A program made the position numbers and the translations under genes. Source: Alphaproteobacteria bacterium (GTDB lineage Bacteria; Pseudomonadota; Alphaproteobacteria; UBA6615). Taken from it: a stretch of DNA of 64,000 nt. Location: positions 59,255 to 123,254 of the forward strand of contig JAKUPN010000002.1 of assembly GCA_022449545.1 (NCBI GenBank), given 5' to 3'. This document shows, piece by piece, positions 33,251-42,867 of the stretch. The notes beneath the pieces are model-generated. The model ran no database searches. It worked only from the letters and a program-made list of their open reading frames with translations, and was not told the origin of the DNA. Each line of letters opens with the position of its first letter. Positions within the stretch are counted from its first letter, which is position 1.

Positions 33251-35929
33251 ATGCCTTCAATAGGTCAAGACTCCTTAAAAGCGCTGCGTAGCCTTGATGT
33301 GAAAGGAGTAAATTATAGATATTTTAGTTTGGATGTAGTTAGCACCAGGTATGGAGACATATCTCAACTTCCCTACTCATTAAAGGTTCTCATGGAGAAC
33401 CTGCTTCGTTTTGAGGATGGAAAATCTGTTACAGTAGAGGATATTGAGTCAGTTGTTAAATGGCAAAAACTTCGAAAATCTGATCGAGAAATCTCTTATC
33501 GTCCAGCTCGTGTATTATTACAAGACTTCACAGGAGTGCCTGCAGTTGTTGATCTGGCTGCTATGCGTGAAGCAGTTCAAAACCTTAACGGAGATCCGCA
33601 ATTAATTAACCCCTTATCTCCAGTAGATTTGGTGATAGATCACTCTGTGATGGTAGATGCTTTTGGCACAGATAATTCTTTTAAAGAAAATGTAGATATC
33701 GAATACGAAAGAAATAAAGAAAGATATGAGTTTCTTAGATGGGGTCAGGCTGCATTTGATAATTTTAGAGTCGTACCTCCAGGCACAGGTATTTGTCATC
33801 AGGTTAACTTAGAATATCTAGCAAAAACAGTTTGGTTAGAAAATCATAAAGGTATAAATCTAGTTTACCCCGATACGGTGATTGGAACAGATAGTCATAC
33901 AACTATGGTTAATGGAATGGGAGTGCTTGGCTGGGGAGTGGGTGGCATAGAAGCTGAAGCGGCAATGCTAGGGCAGCCAATATCAATGCTGATTCCTGAG
34001 GTTGTGGGATTTAAACTAACAGGTTCTTTACAAGAAGGCATGACGGCAACAGACCTGGTATTGACAGTTACGCAAATGCTGAGAAAAAAAGGAGTAGTAG
34101 GAAAATTTGTTGAGTTTTACGGTGATGGGCTAAACCACTTATCCTTAGCAGATCGGGCTACTGTTTCCAATATGGCGCCAGAATATGGCGCCACTTGTGG
34201 TATTTTTCCTGTTGATGCAGAAACACTGCGGTACCTCAGATTTACTGGTAGGTCAGATGAACAAGTTGACTTAGTTGAGAGTTACTCAAAAGTTCAAGGT
34301 ATGTGGCGGGATGAAAATACCCTTGATCCTATTTATTCTGATACTTTAGAACTAGATATCTCTACCGTCGAACCATCCCTAGCGGGGCCTAAACGTCCTC
34401 AGGATCGTGTACCTTTATCTGCAATGGTTGACAGCGCAGAAAATGCGCTAACCGAAATGGGGGCTGGCACTAGTACCAACGTATTAGACAAAGACTATTC
34501 GATAGAGCCCGGAGCGATAGTTATCGCTGCAATTACAAGCTGCACTAATACATCTAATCCATCTGTGCTGGTCGCAGCAGGTCTTTTGGCAAAGAAAGCA
34601 TGTGAAAAGGGACTTAAAACTAAACCCTGGGTAAAAACCTCTTTAGCCCCTGGAAGCCAAGTTGTAACAGACTATCTTTTGGCAGCGGATCTCCAACAGC
34701 CTCTTGATGAATTAGGTTTTAATTTGGTTGGTTATGGATGCACTTCATGTATTGGAAATTCAGGGCCATTAGCTCCTGAAATTCGTGATGCGGTTATCGA
34801 TGGGGATATAGGAGTCGGTGCTATTTTGTCTGGGAACAGGAACTTTGAGGGCAGAGTTCACCCTCTTACTAAGTTAAATTATCTTGCTTCGCCTCCACTA
34901 GTTGTAGCTTATGCCTTAGCGGGCTCGTTTAACATAGACTTGATTACAGACCCTTTAGGAAAAGATGATGCGGGTGAGTCCGTATATCTGAAAGATATTT
35001 GGCCAACGAATGATGAGATTTCTAATATTTTGGAGTCTGTTCTAAGTCCTGAGATGTTTCGTAGTAGATATGGAAATGTTTTTTCAGGTGATGAGATGTG
35101 GAAAGGTATTAAAGTTGCTAGTGGTTTGACCTATGAATGGAATGACGGATCGACTTATGTAAGGCATCCAAGTTTTTTTGAAAATATGTCTTCTGAACCC
35201 GATCAACCATCTGATGTTTTTGGCGCGAGACCGCTTATGATACTTTCAGATAGCGTCACTACTGATCACATTTCTCCTGCTGGTTCTATAAAAGAAGACG
35301 GTCCTGCAGGCGATTATCTAAAAATGCATCAAGTTAGGCCAATTGATTTTAATTCTTTTGGCTCTCGAAGAGGTAATCACGAAGTTATGATGCGAGGCAC
35401 TTTTGCAAACATTCGGATTCGTAATGAAATGGCATCTGGTACTGAAGGTGGGATTACAAAACACTATCCTTCTGGAGATATTTTATCAGTCTATGATGCG
35501 GCTATACGTTATCAAAAAGAACAGGTACCGCTAATTGTTGTAGGGGGGAAAGAATATGGTACCGGTTCCAGCAGAGACTGGGCGGCAAAAGGCACTCGAT
35601 TACTGGGCGTCAAAGCAGTAATAGTAGAGAGTTTTGAAAGAATACACCGATCGAATCTTGTGGGTATGGGCGTGTTACCCTTACAGTTTAAAGATGGGTT
35701 TGGCCGTGAAAAACTTGGTTTAGATGGGACAGAAATAATTGATATAATAGGGCTTGAAGAAGGGATTTCTCCCAGAATGGACTTAATGTGCAAAATTACT
35801 TATTTGGACAACTCTATCAGAGAAATTCCTTTGCTATGTCGTATCGATACCCAAGATGAGGTTGATTATTATCTCCATGGAGGAATTCTCCAGTATGTAC
35901 TCCGTAATATGATTAAAGAGGTCGCTTAG
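33251..35929 (+). CDS. acnA: Aconitate hydratase A
   Basis: TCA-cycle aconitase of 892 residues, interconverting citrate and isocitrate with a 4Fe-4S cluster. Cluster cysteines are C431 in TSCTNTSNP and C497/C500 in GCTSCIGNSG. DTVIGTDSHTTMVNGMGVLG, GNRNFEGRVHP, FGSRRGNHEVMMRGTFANIR and YGTGSSRDWAAKGT hold the remaining substrate residues. Full length and intact. It is transcribed alone and has a good promoter upstream. Confidence 0.98.
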   Translation: MPSIGQDSLKALRSLDVKGVNYRYFSLDVVSTRYGDISQLPYSLKVLMENLLRFEDGKSVTVEDIESVVKWQKLRKSDREISYRPARVLLQDFTGVPAVVDLAAMREAVQNLNGDPQLINPLSPVDLVIDHSVMVDAFGTDNSFKENVDIEYERNKERYEFLRWGQAAFDNFRVVPPGTGICHQVNLEYLAKTVWLENHKGINLVYPDTVIGTDSHTTMVNGMGVLGWGVGGIEAEAAMLGQPISMLIPEVVGFKLTGSLQEGMTATDLVLTVTQMLRKKGVVGKFVEFYGDGLNHLSLADRATVSNMAPEYGATCGIFPVDAETLRYLRFTGRSDEQVDLVESYSKVQGMWRDENTLDPIYSDTLELDISTVEPSLAGPKRPQDRVPLSAMVDSAENALTEMGAGTSTNVLDKDYSIEPGAIVIAAITSCTNTSNPSVLVAAGLLAKKACEKGLKTKPWVKTSLAPGSQVVTDYLLAADLQQPLDELGFNLVGYGCTSCIGNSGPLAPEIRDAVIDGDIGVGAILSGNRNFEGRVHPLTKLNYLASPPLVVAYALAGSFNIDLITDPLGKDDAGESVYLKDIWPTNDEISNILESVLSPEMFRSRYGNVFSGDEMWKGIKVASGLTYEWNDGSTYVRHPSFFENMSSEPDQPSDVFGARPLMILSDSVTTDHISPAGSIKEDGPAGDYLKMHQVRPIDFNSFGSRRGNHEVMMRGTFANIRIRNEMASGTEGGITKHYPSGDILSVYDAAIRYQKEQVPLIVVGGKEYGTGSSRDWAAKGTRLLGVKAVIVESFERIHRSNLVGMGVLPLQFKDGFGREKLGLDGTEIIDIIGLEEGISPRMDLMCKITYLDNSIREIPLLCRIDTQDEVDYYLHGGILQYVLRNMIKEVA

Positions 35930-35970
35930 TGTTCTTAAATGAAGGCGTAATTACTTCCTTTATAGCGTCT

Positions 35971-37878
35971 TTATTCATTTAGTCCTTTGCCTATTATGTT
36001 CGACATACGCTGAGCAAAGGCGCTGGGATCAGGAGGAGATTCACCTTCAATAATGAGAGCTTGATCTAGTAGAAGCCATGCTACGTCTTCTAGCTCTTCT
36101 GAAGCAGCATTGCCCCTTTTGCTCACTATTTTCGCTAAATCTAGTATCATCGGATGCGAGGGGTTTATTTCGAGGATCCTCTTAGAGGCGGTTTCAACTT
36201 GTTTATGTTGGCGAAGTAGGCGTTCTAAATGCATGTCCATATCTTCCTCATCGGCTACTAAGCATACAGCGCTGTCGGTTAGTCGATTACTTTCTCTCAC
36301 ATCTTTAACCGCATCAACCAAGGTTATCTTAAGTAAAGCGGTTAAGCTAGATAAGTCTTCATTATCTTTGGCTGTATTATCTTTTTTGGTTTCGTGCGGG
36401 CTACCAATGTTGTCTATCTCTATATCACCTCGACTTACGGAACGGAATTTTTTACCATCGTATTCATTTATTGTGGGTAGCCAGAATTCGTCTACTGGAT
36501 CTACCATTAGCAGAACGTTGATTTTCTTTTTCCTGAAGGCCTCTAGTTGAGGTGAAGACGAGACCGACTCTATGTTTGATCCTGAAAAATAAAAAATATC
36601 TTTTTGTCCTTCAGCCATATCAGAAACGTATTCGGCCAAGGTAATCATGTTTGATTTATCTGTTGAAGGAAATTTAGAAATTTCCAGAAGGTCTTTTCTG
36701 TATTCCTCTGACTCATATAGACCTTCTTTCAAGACAGCTCCGAAGTTATCCCAAAATGAAAGATAGCCTTCCGGATCTTTTTTAATCTTTTTCTTAAGTT
36801 CTCTAATTATCCTTTTAACTAATCCCGCTTTAATCTTTGTTAAAACAGGATTATGTTGGAGCATTTCACGACTAATGTTTAGAGGTAAGTCTTCTGAATC
36901 AACAAGACCTCTAACGAATCGAAGCCATGCTGGGATCAAATCTTCACAATCATCAGTTATGAAAACCCTTCGCACGTATAGTTTAATGTTAGTTTTACGA
37001 TCTGGTTGGAATAGATCAAAGGGTTGGCTTGAAGGTATAAATAATAAGTTAGTATACTCAATTTTTCCTTCCACTCTATTGTGTATGGTCATCCAAGGTT
37101 GATCGTACATCCGTCCAATATGATTATAAAACTCTTTATAATTATCTTCAGAAATTTCGTTGCTTGGTCGCGTCCAAAGTGCAGAAGCAGTATTTATCTG
37201 TTCCTCGGTACTATCTTCTTTACGCAAAATAATAGGGATAGAAATGTGGTCTGAATAAGTCTTAATAATATTAATTATGCGAGAATCATCCAGAAATTCT
37301 TTTTCAGTTTTTGATAGATGAAGCTCTACCTTAGTGCCTCGTTTATCAGCCTTTTCAGTCTCTGTTATTGTGAAACTACCTTTGCCGTCACTCTCCCATA
37401 TCCCTCCTGATTCTGATCCTGCTCGCCGACTAGTGACGAGTACATTATCTGCAACCATAAAGGCAGAATAAAATCCTACGCCAAATTGACCAATTAAATT
37501 GCTATTTACATCATCTACCTGCTCAATATTCTCAACGAAAGCTGCTGTACCAGACCTAGCAATAGTTCCCAGATTGTCAATAAGTTCCTGATTGCTCATA
37601 CCAATACCGTTATCGGAGATTGATAGGGTCTTTTTTTTGCTATCATATGAAATGATTATTTTAAGTTCTGAATCTCCTTCAACCAACGAAGGATTAGTCA
37701 ATGCTTCATATCTTAGTTTATCACAAGCATCAGAAGCATTTGATACTAGCTCTCGCAGGAAAATTTCCTTTTCACTATAAAGTGATCGAGCAACGATATC
37801 TAAAAGTCGTGTGACTTCAGCTTGAAAATTATGTTTTCCATCTAAATTTTCGGGTTTATCTTTTGCAGAAGTGCTCAT
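35971..37878 (-). CDS. htpG: Molecular chaperone HtpG (Hsp90)
   Basis: Cytosolic Hsp90 of 635 residues. The GHKL ATP site is intact: FLRELVSNASDACDKLRYEA, ISDNGIGMSNQELIDNLGTI and LIGQFGVGFYSAFMVAD. DLPLNISREMLQHNPVL in the middle domain carries the catalytic Arg, and the dimerisation domain is complete. It converges with acnA (41 nt apart) and is divergent from the helicase gene. I could not find a convincing heat-shock promoter in the 122 nt upstream. Confidence 0.98.
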   Translation of the reverse strand: MSTSAKDKPENLDGKHNFQAEVTRLLDIVARSLYSEKEIFLRELVSNASDACDKLRYEALTNPSLVEGDSELKIIISYDSKKKTLSISDNGIGMSNQELIDNLGTIARSGTAAFVENIEQVDDVNSNLIGQFGVGFYSAFMVADNVLVTSRRAGSESGGIWESDGKGSFTITETEKADKRGTKVELHLSKTEKEFLDDSRIINIIKTYSDHISIPIILRKEDSTEEQINTASALWTRPSNEISEDNYKEFYNHIGRMYDQPWMTIHNRVEGKIEYTNLLFIPSSQPFDLFQPDRKTNIKLYVRRVFITDDCEDLIPAWLRFVRGLVDSEDLPLNISREMLQHNPVLTKIKAGLVKRIIRELKKKIKKDPEGYLSFWDNFGAVLKEGLYESEEYRKDLLEISKFPSTDKSNMITLAEYVSDMAEGQKDIFYFSGSNIESVSSSPQLEAFRKKKINVLLMVDPVDEFWLPTINEYDGKKFRSVSRGDIEIDNIGSPHETKKDNTAKDNEDLSSLTALLKITLVDAVKDVRESNRLTDSAVCLVADEEDMDMHLERLLRQHKQVETASKRILEINPSHPMILDLAKIVSKRGNAASEELEDVAWLLLDQALIIEGESPPDPSAFAQRMSNIIGKGLNE

Positions 37879-38000
37879 TATTATCTCTACTATATTGATT
37901 TATATTATCATTGTGCTCACATATGAGTATACAAATACAATCCTGCAAGGTCTGCATATATACTTATTGCATTATACTGCCAGACAATTATTGGGTAGTC

Positions 38001-40511
38001 ATGATATATTCTAAGCCAGGGTCGGTAAAAGCTGTTTTAGGCCCAACAAACACAGGAAAGACCCATTATGCCATCGATCGCATGTTAGGTCATGCTACTG
38101 GCATGATTGGCTTCCCCTTACGACTACTTGCTCGAGAGAACTATGACAGGGTCGTTAGCTTAAAAGGAAAGGGGTCGGTCGCATTAATCACAGGCGAAGA
38201 ACGAATTATTCCCGATAACCCACGATTTTATCTTTGTACCGTAGAAGCTATGCCTATGGATAAGAAGGTCGCTTTTCTAGCTATTGACGAGATACAGCTT
38301 TGTTCTGATCCTGAGAGAGGACACATATTCACAGAACGTTTACTTGGGGCACGGGGTGTAGAAGAAACCCTACTTTTAGGAGCGCGTACAATGGCCTCAA
38401 TTTTAAGAAAACTAGTACCCGAAATTACCTTTTTACACAGGGAGAGGTTTTCAAGATTGCAATATAGCGGACACAAAAAAATTACAAGATTACCACCGAG
38501 GACTGCGGTAGTTGCCTTTTCGGCGGCAAATGTCTATGGCATCGCCGAATTATTACGTCGTCAAAGGGGGGGAGCTGCAGTTGTGCTAGGAGCTTTGAGT
38601 CCTAGGACTAGGAATGCCCAGGTTGCCTTATATGAAGCCGGTGAAGTTGACTATTTAGTAGCTTCAGATGCTATTGGAATGGGGCTTAATATGGGTATAG
38701 ATCACGTCGCTTTTTCATCAGTTAGAAAGTATGATGGAAATAATTTTCGTTATTTGCTGCCCAGTGAAATAGCTCAAATAGCAGGACGGGCTGGTCGCTT
38801 TATGTCTGATGGCACCTTTGGTCCTACAGCAGATCTAGGACCATTTGATAATCAGCTTATAGAGTCCTTGGAGAATCATTCATTTGAATCCTTATATTCC
38901 CTTTTTTGGCGGTCCAATAAGTTAGATTTTAGCTCTCCTATTTCGTTAAAACGAAGTCTAGAGACTTCTCCACCATCTAACGAGCTCAGGAGAGTCAGAA
39001 TTTCCGATGATTATGGCGCCTTAATAGCCTGTATTTCAGCTCCGGATATTATGGATATGGCGACAAACCCAGAAGCTGTTAGATTGTTGTGGGAAGTTTG
39101 TAGAATACCTGACTTTGCGGGGGACCTTAGTGGATCTCACCCAAGGCTTGTTAGAAGAATATATCAATTTTTAATGACTGCTAAATGTCGAATACCGCGA
39201 GAATATATAAGTCGAGCATTTAATCGTCTCAATAGAATTGATGGAGATATTGATACTCTAACTTCCAGAATTGCGGCAGTCAGGACCTGGACATATGTTT
39301 CGTATCGAAGCGATTGGATAGATGATTCTGTTGGATGGCAGCAACAAACTAATGAGCTAGAAAATAAACTCTCTGACGCACTTCATGATTGCTTAACTCA
39401 GCGTTTTGTCGATAGGGATACAGCTGTATTAGTACGAAGGCTTAGGGATCGTGAGCCGCTATTAGCAGGGCTGGCAGCAGACGGAAAAGTAACAGTTGAA
39501 GGAAATGAGGTCGGGTGGCTGGAAGGATTTAATTTTGTGCCAAATGATGGATCTATAGTAGCGAATTCTCATTTATTGGGAGCCGTAAATAGGGTAATTC
39601 GTGAAGCAATTGGTACAAGAGTGTCTAAAATTGTGGCCTCACAAGACAATAATTTTTCTCTTGATTTTAAAACAGGAGAGATTGACTGGAATAGTCAGCC
39701 TGTAGCTAGACTGACAAGAGGTGCCAGTATTCTGTGTCCTAACTTGGAGATTCTCCCCAATGATCTTATTGAAGGTCCCGAGCGTGAACAGTTGCGACGA
39801 CGTTTAATTGCATGGTTAAGAAACTATTTAAGTGAGCAAATGTTACCATTAGTAAAGTTAAATGAACTTAAATTTATAGGTGAAATAAGGGGTATTGTTT
39901 ATAGACTAACCGAAGGGTTGGGGTCTTGTAATCAGTCTGAAGTTTTTATCCAGAAATCAAAGTTAAGTGTTGAAGAGAGAAAAATTTTAGCCAATTCAGG
40001 AGTCAGGATTGGAATTGTAACGATCTACATGCCAAAACTACTCAAAGGTAAATTAATGCCCTTAAAAGGATTACTTTATACTGTTTTTACCAGTGCTGAG
40101 CCACCTACTGAAATTCCGAATGGGGGGGCTACTTCATTGACGCATAAAGCAGGAGTATCGTCAGATTGGTACAGGGTATTAGGGTTCTATCCTTCTTTGC
40201 CACTAGCTGTACGTGTAGATCTACTAGAGAGACTCTTAGCAGATGTTAGAAGGTTAAGTCGAAACGGACCCTTTTCTGTAACATCGAATATGTTGAATTC
40301 AATAGGAGCTAGCCCTAATGATTTCGCTAATTTATTGAGAGGTTTTGGTTATTCAGTCAATGAATTGGAGGAAAAGCTAACTGTTAATAGAAATTTATCT
40401 AAGAAGAGATATTTACAGCGCAAAAATAAAGTAAGAAAGCTTCAACATGAAAACTCAGATTCTCCTTTTGCGATATTAAAAGGCTTCGGATCTTATTCTC
40501 GATCAAAATGA
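38001..40511 (+). CDS. SUV3/MgpS-like DEAD-type RNA helicase
   Basis: Helicase of about 836 residues. Walker A is LGPTNTGKTHYAI, motif II DEIQ, and motif VI IAGRAGRFMSDGTFG; the sequence before and after matches the alphaproteobacterial homologue of mitochondrial SUV3 (GMIGFPLRLLARENYDRVV). It probably unwinds RNA during decay or ribosome assembly. The frame is open from 37911, but homologues start just before KAVLGPTN, so the ATG at 38001 is preferred. The C-terminal 300 residues are basic and family-specific. First gene of a typical alphaproteobacterial block with the S4 protein, terB, fdxA and carD. Confidence 0.9.
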   Translation: MIYSKPGSVKAVLGPTNTGKTHYAIDRMLGHATGMIGFPLRLLARENYDRVVSLKGKGSVALITGEERIIPDNPRFYLCTVEAMPMDKKVAFLAIDEIQLCSDPERGHIFTERLLGARGVEETLLLGARTMASILRKLVPEITFLHRERFSRLQYSGHKKITRLPPRTAVVAFSAANVYGIAELLRRQRGGAAVVLGALSPRTRNAQVALYEAGEVDYLVASDAIGMGLNMGIDHVAFSSVRKYDGNNFRYLLPSEIAQIAGRAGRFMSDGTFGPTADLGPFDNQLIESLENHSFESLYSLFWRSNKLDFSSPISLKRSLETSPPSNELRRVRISDDYGALIACISAPDIMDMATNPEAVRLLWEVCRIPDFAGDLSGSHPRLVRRIYQFLMTAKCRIPREYISRAFNRLNRIDGDIDTLTSRIAAVRTWTYVSYRSDWIDDSVGWQQQTNELENKLSDALHDCLTQRFVDRDTAVLVRRLRDREPLLAGLAADGKVTVEGNEVGWLEGFNFVPNDGSIVANSHLLGAVNRVIREAIGTRVSKIVASQDNNFSLDFKTGEIDWNSQPVARLTRGASILCPNLEILPNDLIEGPEREQLRRRLIAWLRNYLSEQMLPLVKLNELKFIGEIRGIVYRLTEGLGSCNQSEVFIQKSKLSVEERKILANSGVRIGIVTIYMPKLLKGKLMPLKGLLYTVFTSAEPPTEIPNGGATSLTHKAGVSSDWYRVLGFYPSLPLAVRVDLLERLLADVRRLSRNGPFSVTSNMLNSIGASPNDFANLLRGFGYSVNELEEKLTVNRNLSKKRYLQRKNKVRKLQHENSDSPFAILKGFGSYSRSK

Positions 40512-40521
40512 TAATGAAAAG

Positions 40522-40911
40522 ATGAAAAATTCAGTTGATACAATCAGGCTAGATAAGTGGTTATGGTTTGCTCGGTTCTGTAAAACCCGAACTCAAGCAA
40601 CAAAGTTTTGTCGAGAAGGAAATATCCGTGTTAATCGAAAGTCTGTTGCCAAACCTAATCATTTGTTAAGACCAGAGGATGTTTTGTCATTTACTTTAGG
40701 GAAAAGAATTCTGATAATTAGGGTTATTTCAGTGGGCACGAGAAGAGGGCCATTCAGTGAGGCTAAAAACCTCTATCAAGACCTGTCTAGCCCTATAAAA
40801 ACAATGAGAAATAATATAAACAATAGCACAGGAACTCGTGCAGCTGGTTCTGGGCGTCCAACTAAAAGGGAACGTAGGGCTATTGATCAATTGAATAACC
40901 CTTTTAAATGA
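40522..40911 (+). CDS. S4-domain RNA-binding protein (HslR-like)
   Basis: A 129-residue protein. The S4 fold is residues 7-70: IRLDKWLWFARFCKTRTQA, GNIRVNRKSVAKPNHLL and DVLSF. The C-terminus is basic (GSGRPTKRERRAIDQL), as in Hsp15/HslR, which binds stalled 50S subunits carrying nascent chains. It follows the helicase stop by 10 nt, so the two RNA-acting proteins are made together. Confidence 0.92.
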   Translation: MKNSVDTIRLDKWLWFARFCKTRTQATKFCREGNIRVNRKSVAKPNHLLRPEDVLSFTLGKRILIIRVISVGTRRGPFSEAKNLYQDLSSPIKTMRNNINNSTGTRAAGSGRPTKRERRAIDQLNNPFK

Positions 40912-40961
40912 TAGTAATTGTAAGCTTGTTGTAGAAGCGAATCCTGTGTAAACCAGAAAAG

Positions 40962-41429
40962 ATGTTAGATAGTTTAAAAAAATTATTTGGGTCCAAATCA
41001 ACCAATCACGAAACTAATGGACAGCACTCTATTAATGAACTGCACTTAGCCGCTTCTGTTGTTATGGTTGAGGCCGCACGTATGGATGATAATTTTGATG
41101 ACCGTGAATACAGTACTATTATTGATTTGATACGTTCTAGGTTTAATTTATCTGAAAAAGAAGTAGTTTCTGTCGTTGAGTTAGCAGAACATGTGGCAGA
41201 GAACGCAGTAGAGATGTCTAGGTTTACAAGCTTACTTCGTGATCAATTTGATCACGAGGAAAGAATTGAAATGATTGAGATGCTGTGGCATGTGGTCTAT
41301 GTAGATGGAAAAATTCATGATCATGAAGCAAACCTCTTGCGACGCGTTGCTGGCCTGCTCTACGTTAGTGATAGGGAAAGTGGTGAAGCACGCAAACGTG
41401 TAGTTAGCAATTCACCACCTATTGTGTAG
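40962..41429 (+). CDS. TerB-family protein
   Basis: Soluble, acidic, all-helical protein of 155 residues with the TerB pattern: VEAARMDDNFDDREYSTI, the mid FDHEERIEMIEMLWHV and VDGKIHDHEANLLRRVAGLL, which provide the metal-binding acidic residues. The name comes from tellurite resistance, but this stand-alone form is common in Alphaproteobacteria between the S4 gene and ferredoxin and its role is unknown. Confidence 0.87.
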   Translation: MLDSLKKLFGSKSTNHETNGQHSINELHLAASVVMVEAARMDDNFDDREYSTIIDLIRSRFNLSEKEVVSVVELAEHVAENAVEMSRFTSLLRDQFDHEERIEMIEMLWHVVYVDGKIHDHEANLLRRVAGLLYVSDRESGEARKRVVSNSPPIV

Positions 41430-41495
41430 CAAAGTTTTTTCGTTCTAGTTGTTATTAGTTGAATTACTTGTTTTTTTTAGTAGAACATTTGTTTA

Positions 41496-41520
41496 GACGT
41501 TAAAATCGTAATAAAACGTC
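41496..41520. promoter_or_regulatory. Inverted repeat upstream of fdxA
   Basis: GACGTT (41496-41501) and AACGTC (41515-41520) form a perfect 6-bp inverted repeat with a 13-nt spacer, 28 nt before the fdxA start. A site for a dimeric regulator is possible; too short to be sure. Confidence 0.25.
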
Positions 41521-41548
41521 AAGATGGATTTTAAGGAAGGAATTAAAA

Positions 41549-41887
41549 ATGCCATACGTGGTGACCGAGGCTTGTATAAAATGCAAGTACACTGACTGCG
41601 TTGAAGTTTGCCCAGTAGACTGTTTTTACGAAGGTGAAAACATGTTAGTGATTCACCCTGATGAATGTATAGACTGTGGGGTATGCGAGCCGGAATGCCC
41701 TGCCGAAGCGATTATACCTGACGTTGAGCCTGAAGCTGACAAATGGTTGGAACTAAATCGAGAATATTCAGAGTTATGGCCTAATGTGACAGTTAAGTCT
41801 GATCCTTTACCTGATGCGGATGCGTTTAAGGACGTAACAGACAAGTTTGAAAAACATTTTAGTGCTAATCCGGGTCAGGAAACATGA
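41549..41887 (+). CDS. fdxA: Ferredoxin FdxA (7Fe type)
   Basis: Ferredoxin of 112 residues. The first cluster motif is [18 protein letters not shown] and the second [16 protein letters not shown], giving one 3Fe-4S and one 4Fe-4S cluster as in Azotobacter-type FdI. The C-terminal 45 residues match the usual FdxA tail ([15 protein letters not shown]). GGAAGGAATT precedes the ATG. Electron carrier in the cytosol; its partners are not evident from the neighbours. Confidence 0.96.
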   Translation: MPYVVTEACIKCKYTDCVEVCPVDCFYEGENMLVIHPDECIDCGVCEPECPAEAIIPDVEPEADKWLELNREYSELWPNVTVKSDPLPDADAFKDVTDKFEKHFSANPGQET

Positions 41888-42140
41888 AATAACAAAGCTT
41901 CTAACCGTGTCTCCAACTCGTGTCAGCAATTTAACATAAGCCCTACTCTGCCTGTTAATTAGTGTAATTTTGTGTTATGGTGATCAGGGGTATGAGATCA
42001 GCGAATATAGATTTTTATTGGCCTTTCTTGTTTTTTTACATGCGTAAAATTGTTAGATGCGTTTAATCTGAAAATATAATTTTTACCCAGCAGGCATTAC
42101 TGGTGTGGTAAAATATTATATAAGCAAATGTCTTTTAGGG

Positions 42141-42674
42141 ATGGGTAAAGTAGTGGCAACAAAGAATAAAAAAGTAACTCAAAAGTTAGAATTCAAAGAA
42201 GGGGATTATGTAGTATATCCGACCCATGGAGTGGGCATGGTAACTGGAATTGAAAACCGTGAAATTGCTGGACAAAAGCTAAAATTATTTGTTGTAAACT
42301 TTGAAAAAGAGAGAATGATACTTAGGGTGCCAATAGCAAAGGTGAAAGAATCAGGTCTTAGAAAACTCTCTGATGGTAAAATTATAGATTCTGCTCTTAA
42401 AACTCTTAAAGGAAGGGTGCGGGTGAAGCGAACAATGTGGAGTAGACGCGCTCAAGAGTATGAAACGAAGATAAACTCAGGTGACCCTGTCGCAATCGCA
42501 GAAGTTGTAAGAGAGTTACATCGTAATGAAGATCAGCCAGAGCAATCATATTCAGAGCGGCAAATGTATCAAGTGGCCCTGGATAGACTAGCTAGAGAAT
42601 TTGCTGCCGTTGAAGAAATAGAACATGAGACTGCTGTAGATAAACTAGAAACTCTGATGAGAACTGCTGCATAA
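42141..42674 (+). CDS. carD: CarD family transcriptional regulator
   Basis: RNA-polymerase-binding protein that stabilises open complexes at rRNA and other promoters. The N-terminal RID domain is FKEGDYVVYPTHGVGMVTGI; the C-terminal helical DNA-binding part includes KRTMWSRRAQEYETKINSGD and VAEVVRELHR-like helices. The start is uncertain. The frame opens at GTG 42105; ATG 42141 follows an AGGG directly; and GTG 42153 would give MATKNKK, close to the usual alphaproteobacterial N-terminus. The 173-177 residue size fits the family. A 217-nt gap separates it from fdxA. Confidence 0.93.
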   Translation: MGKVVATKNKKVTQKLEFKEGDYVVYPTHGVGMVTGIENREIAGQKLKLFVVNFEKERMILRVPIAKVKESGLRKLSDGKIIDSALKTLKGRVRVKRTMWSRRAQEYETKINSGDPVAIAEVVRELHRNEDQPEQSYSERQMYQVALDRLAREFAAVEEIEHETAVDKLETLMRTAA

Positions 42675-42867
42675 AAAAACTCGAAATTGTATTTTTTTGC
42701 GAGGTCTACGGAACACCCTAAAATATAAATACTAACTAAAGCAGAAAAAAGCTTGTTAAATGAGCTAAATAATTTTTGCTTCATTTACTAATCTTAGTCT
42801 TATCATTATTTTTTAACTTACCTAGTGACTATGCATTTCACATTTATAAATTAATCAAGAGGAAGTC

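Noticed and set aside
34173..34193. Two copies of the palindrome TGGCGCCA separated by 5 nt in acnA
   Set aside because: The codons encode the conserved aconitase peptide NMAPEYGAT in different frames; most likely chance.
36110..36550. 146-residue plus-strand frame inside htpG
   Set aside because: Ser/Leu-rich antisense shadow of htpG.
37911..38000. N-terminal 30-residue extension of the helicase
   Set aside because: Cys/Tyr-rich leader absent from the family; the ATG at 38001 gives the normal N-terminus.
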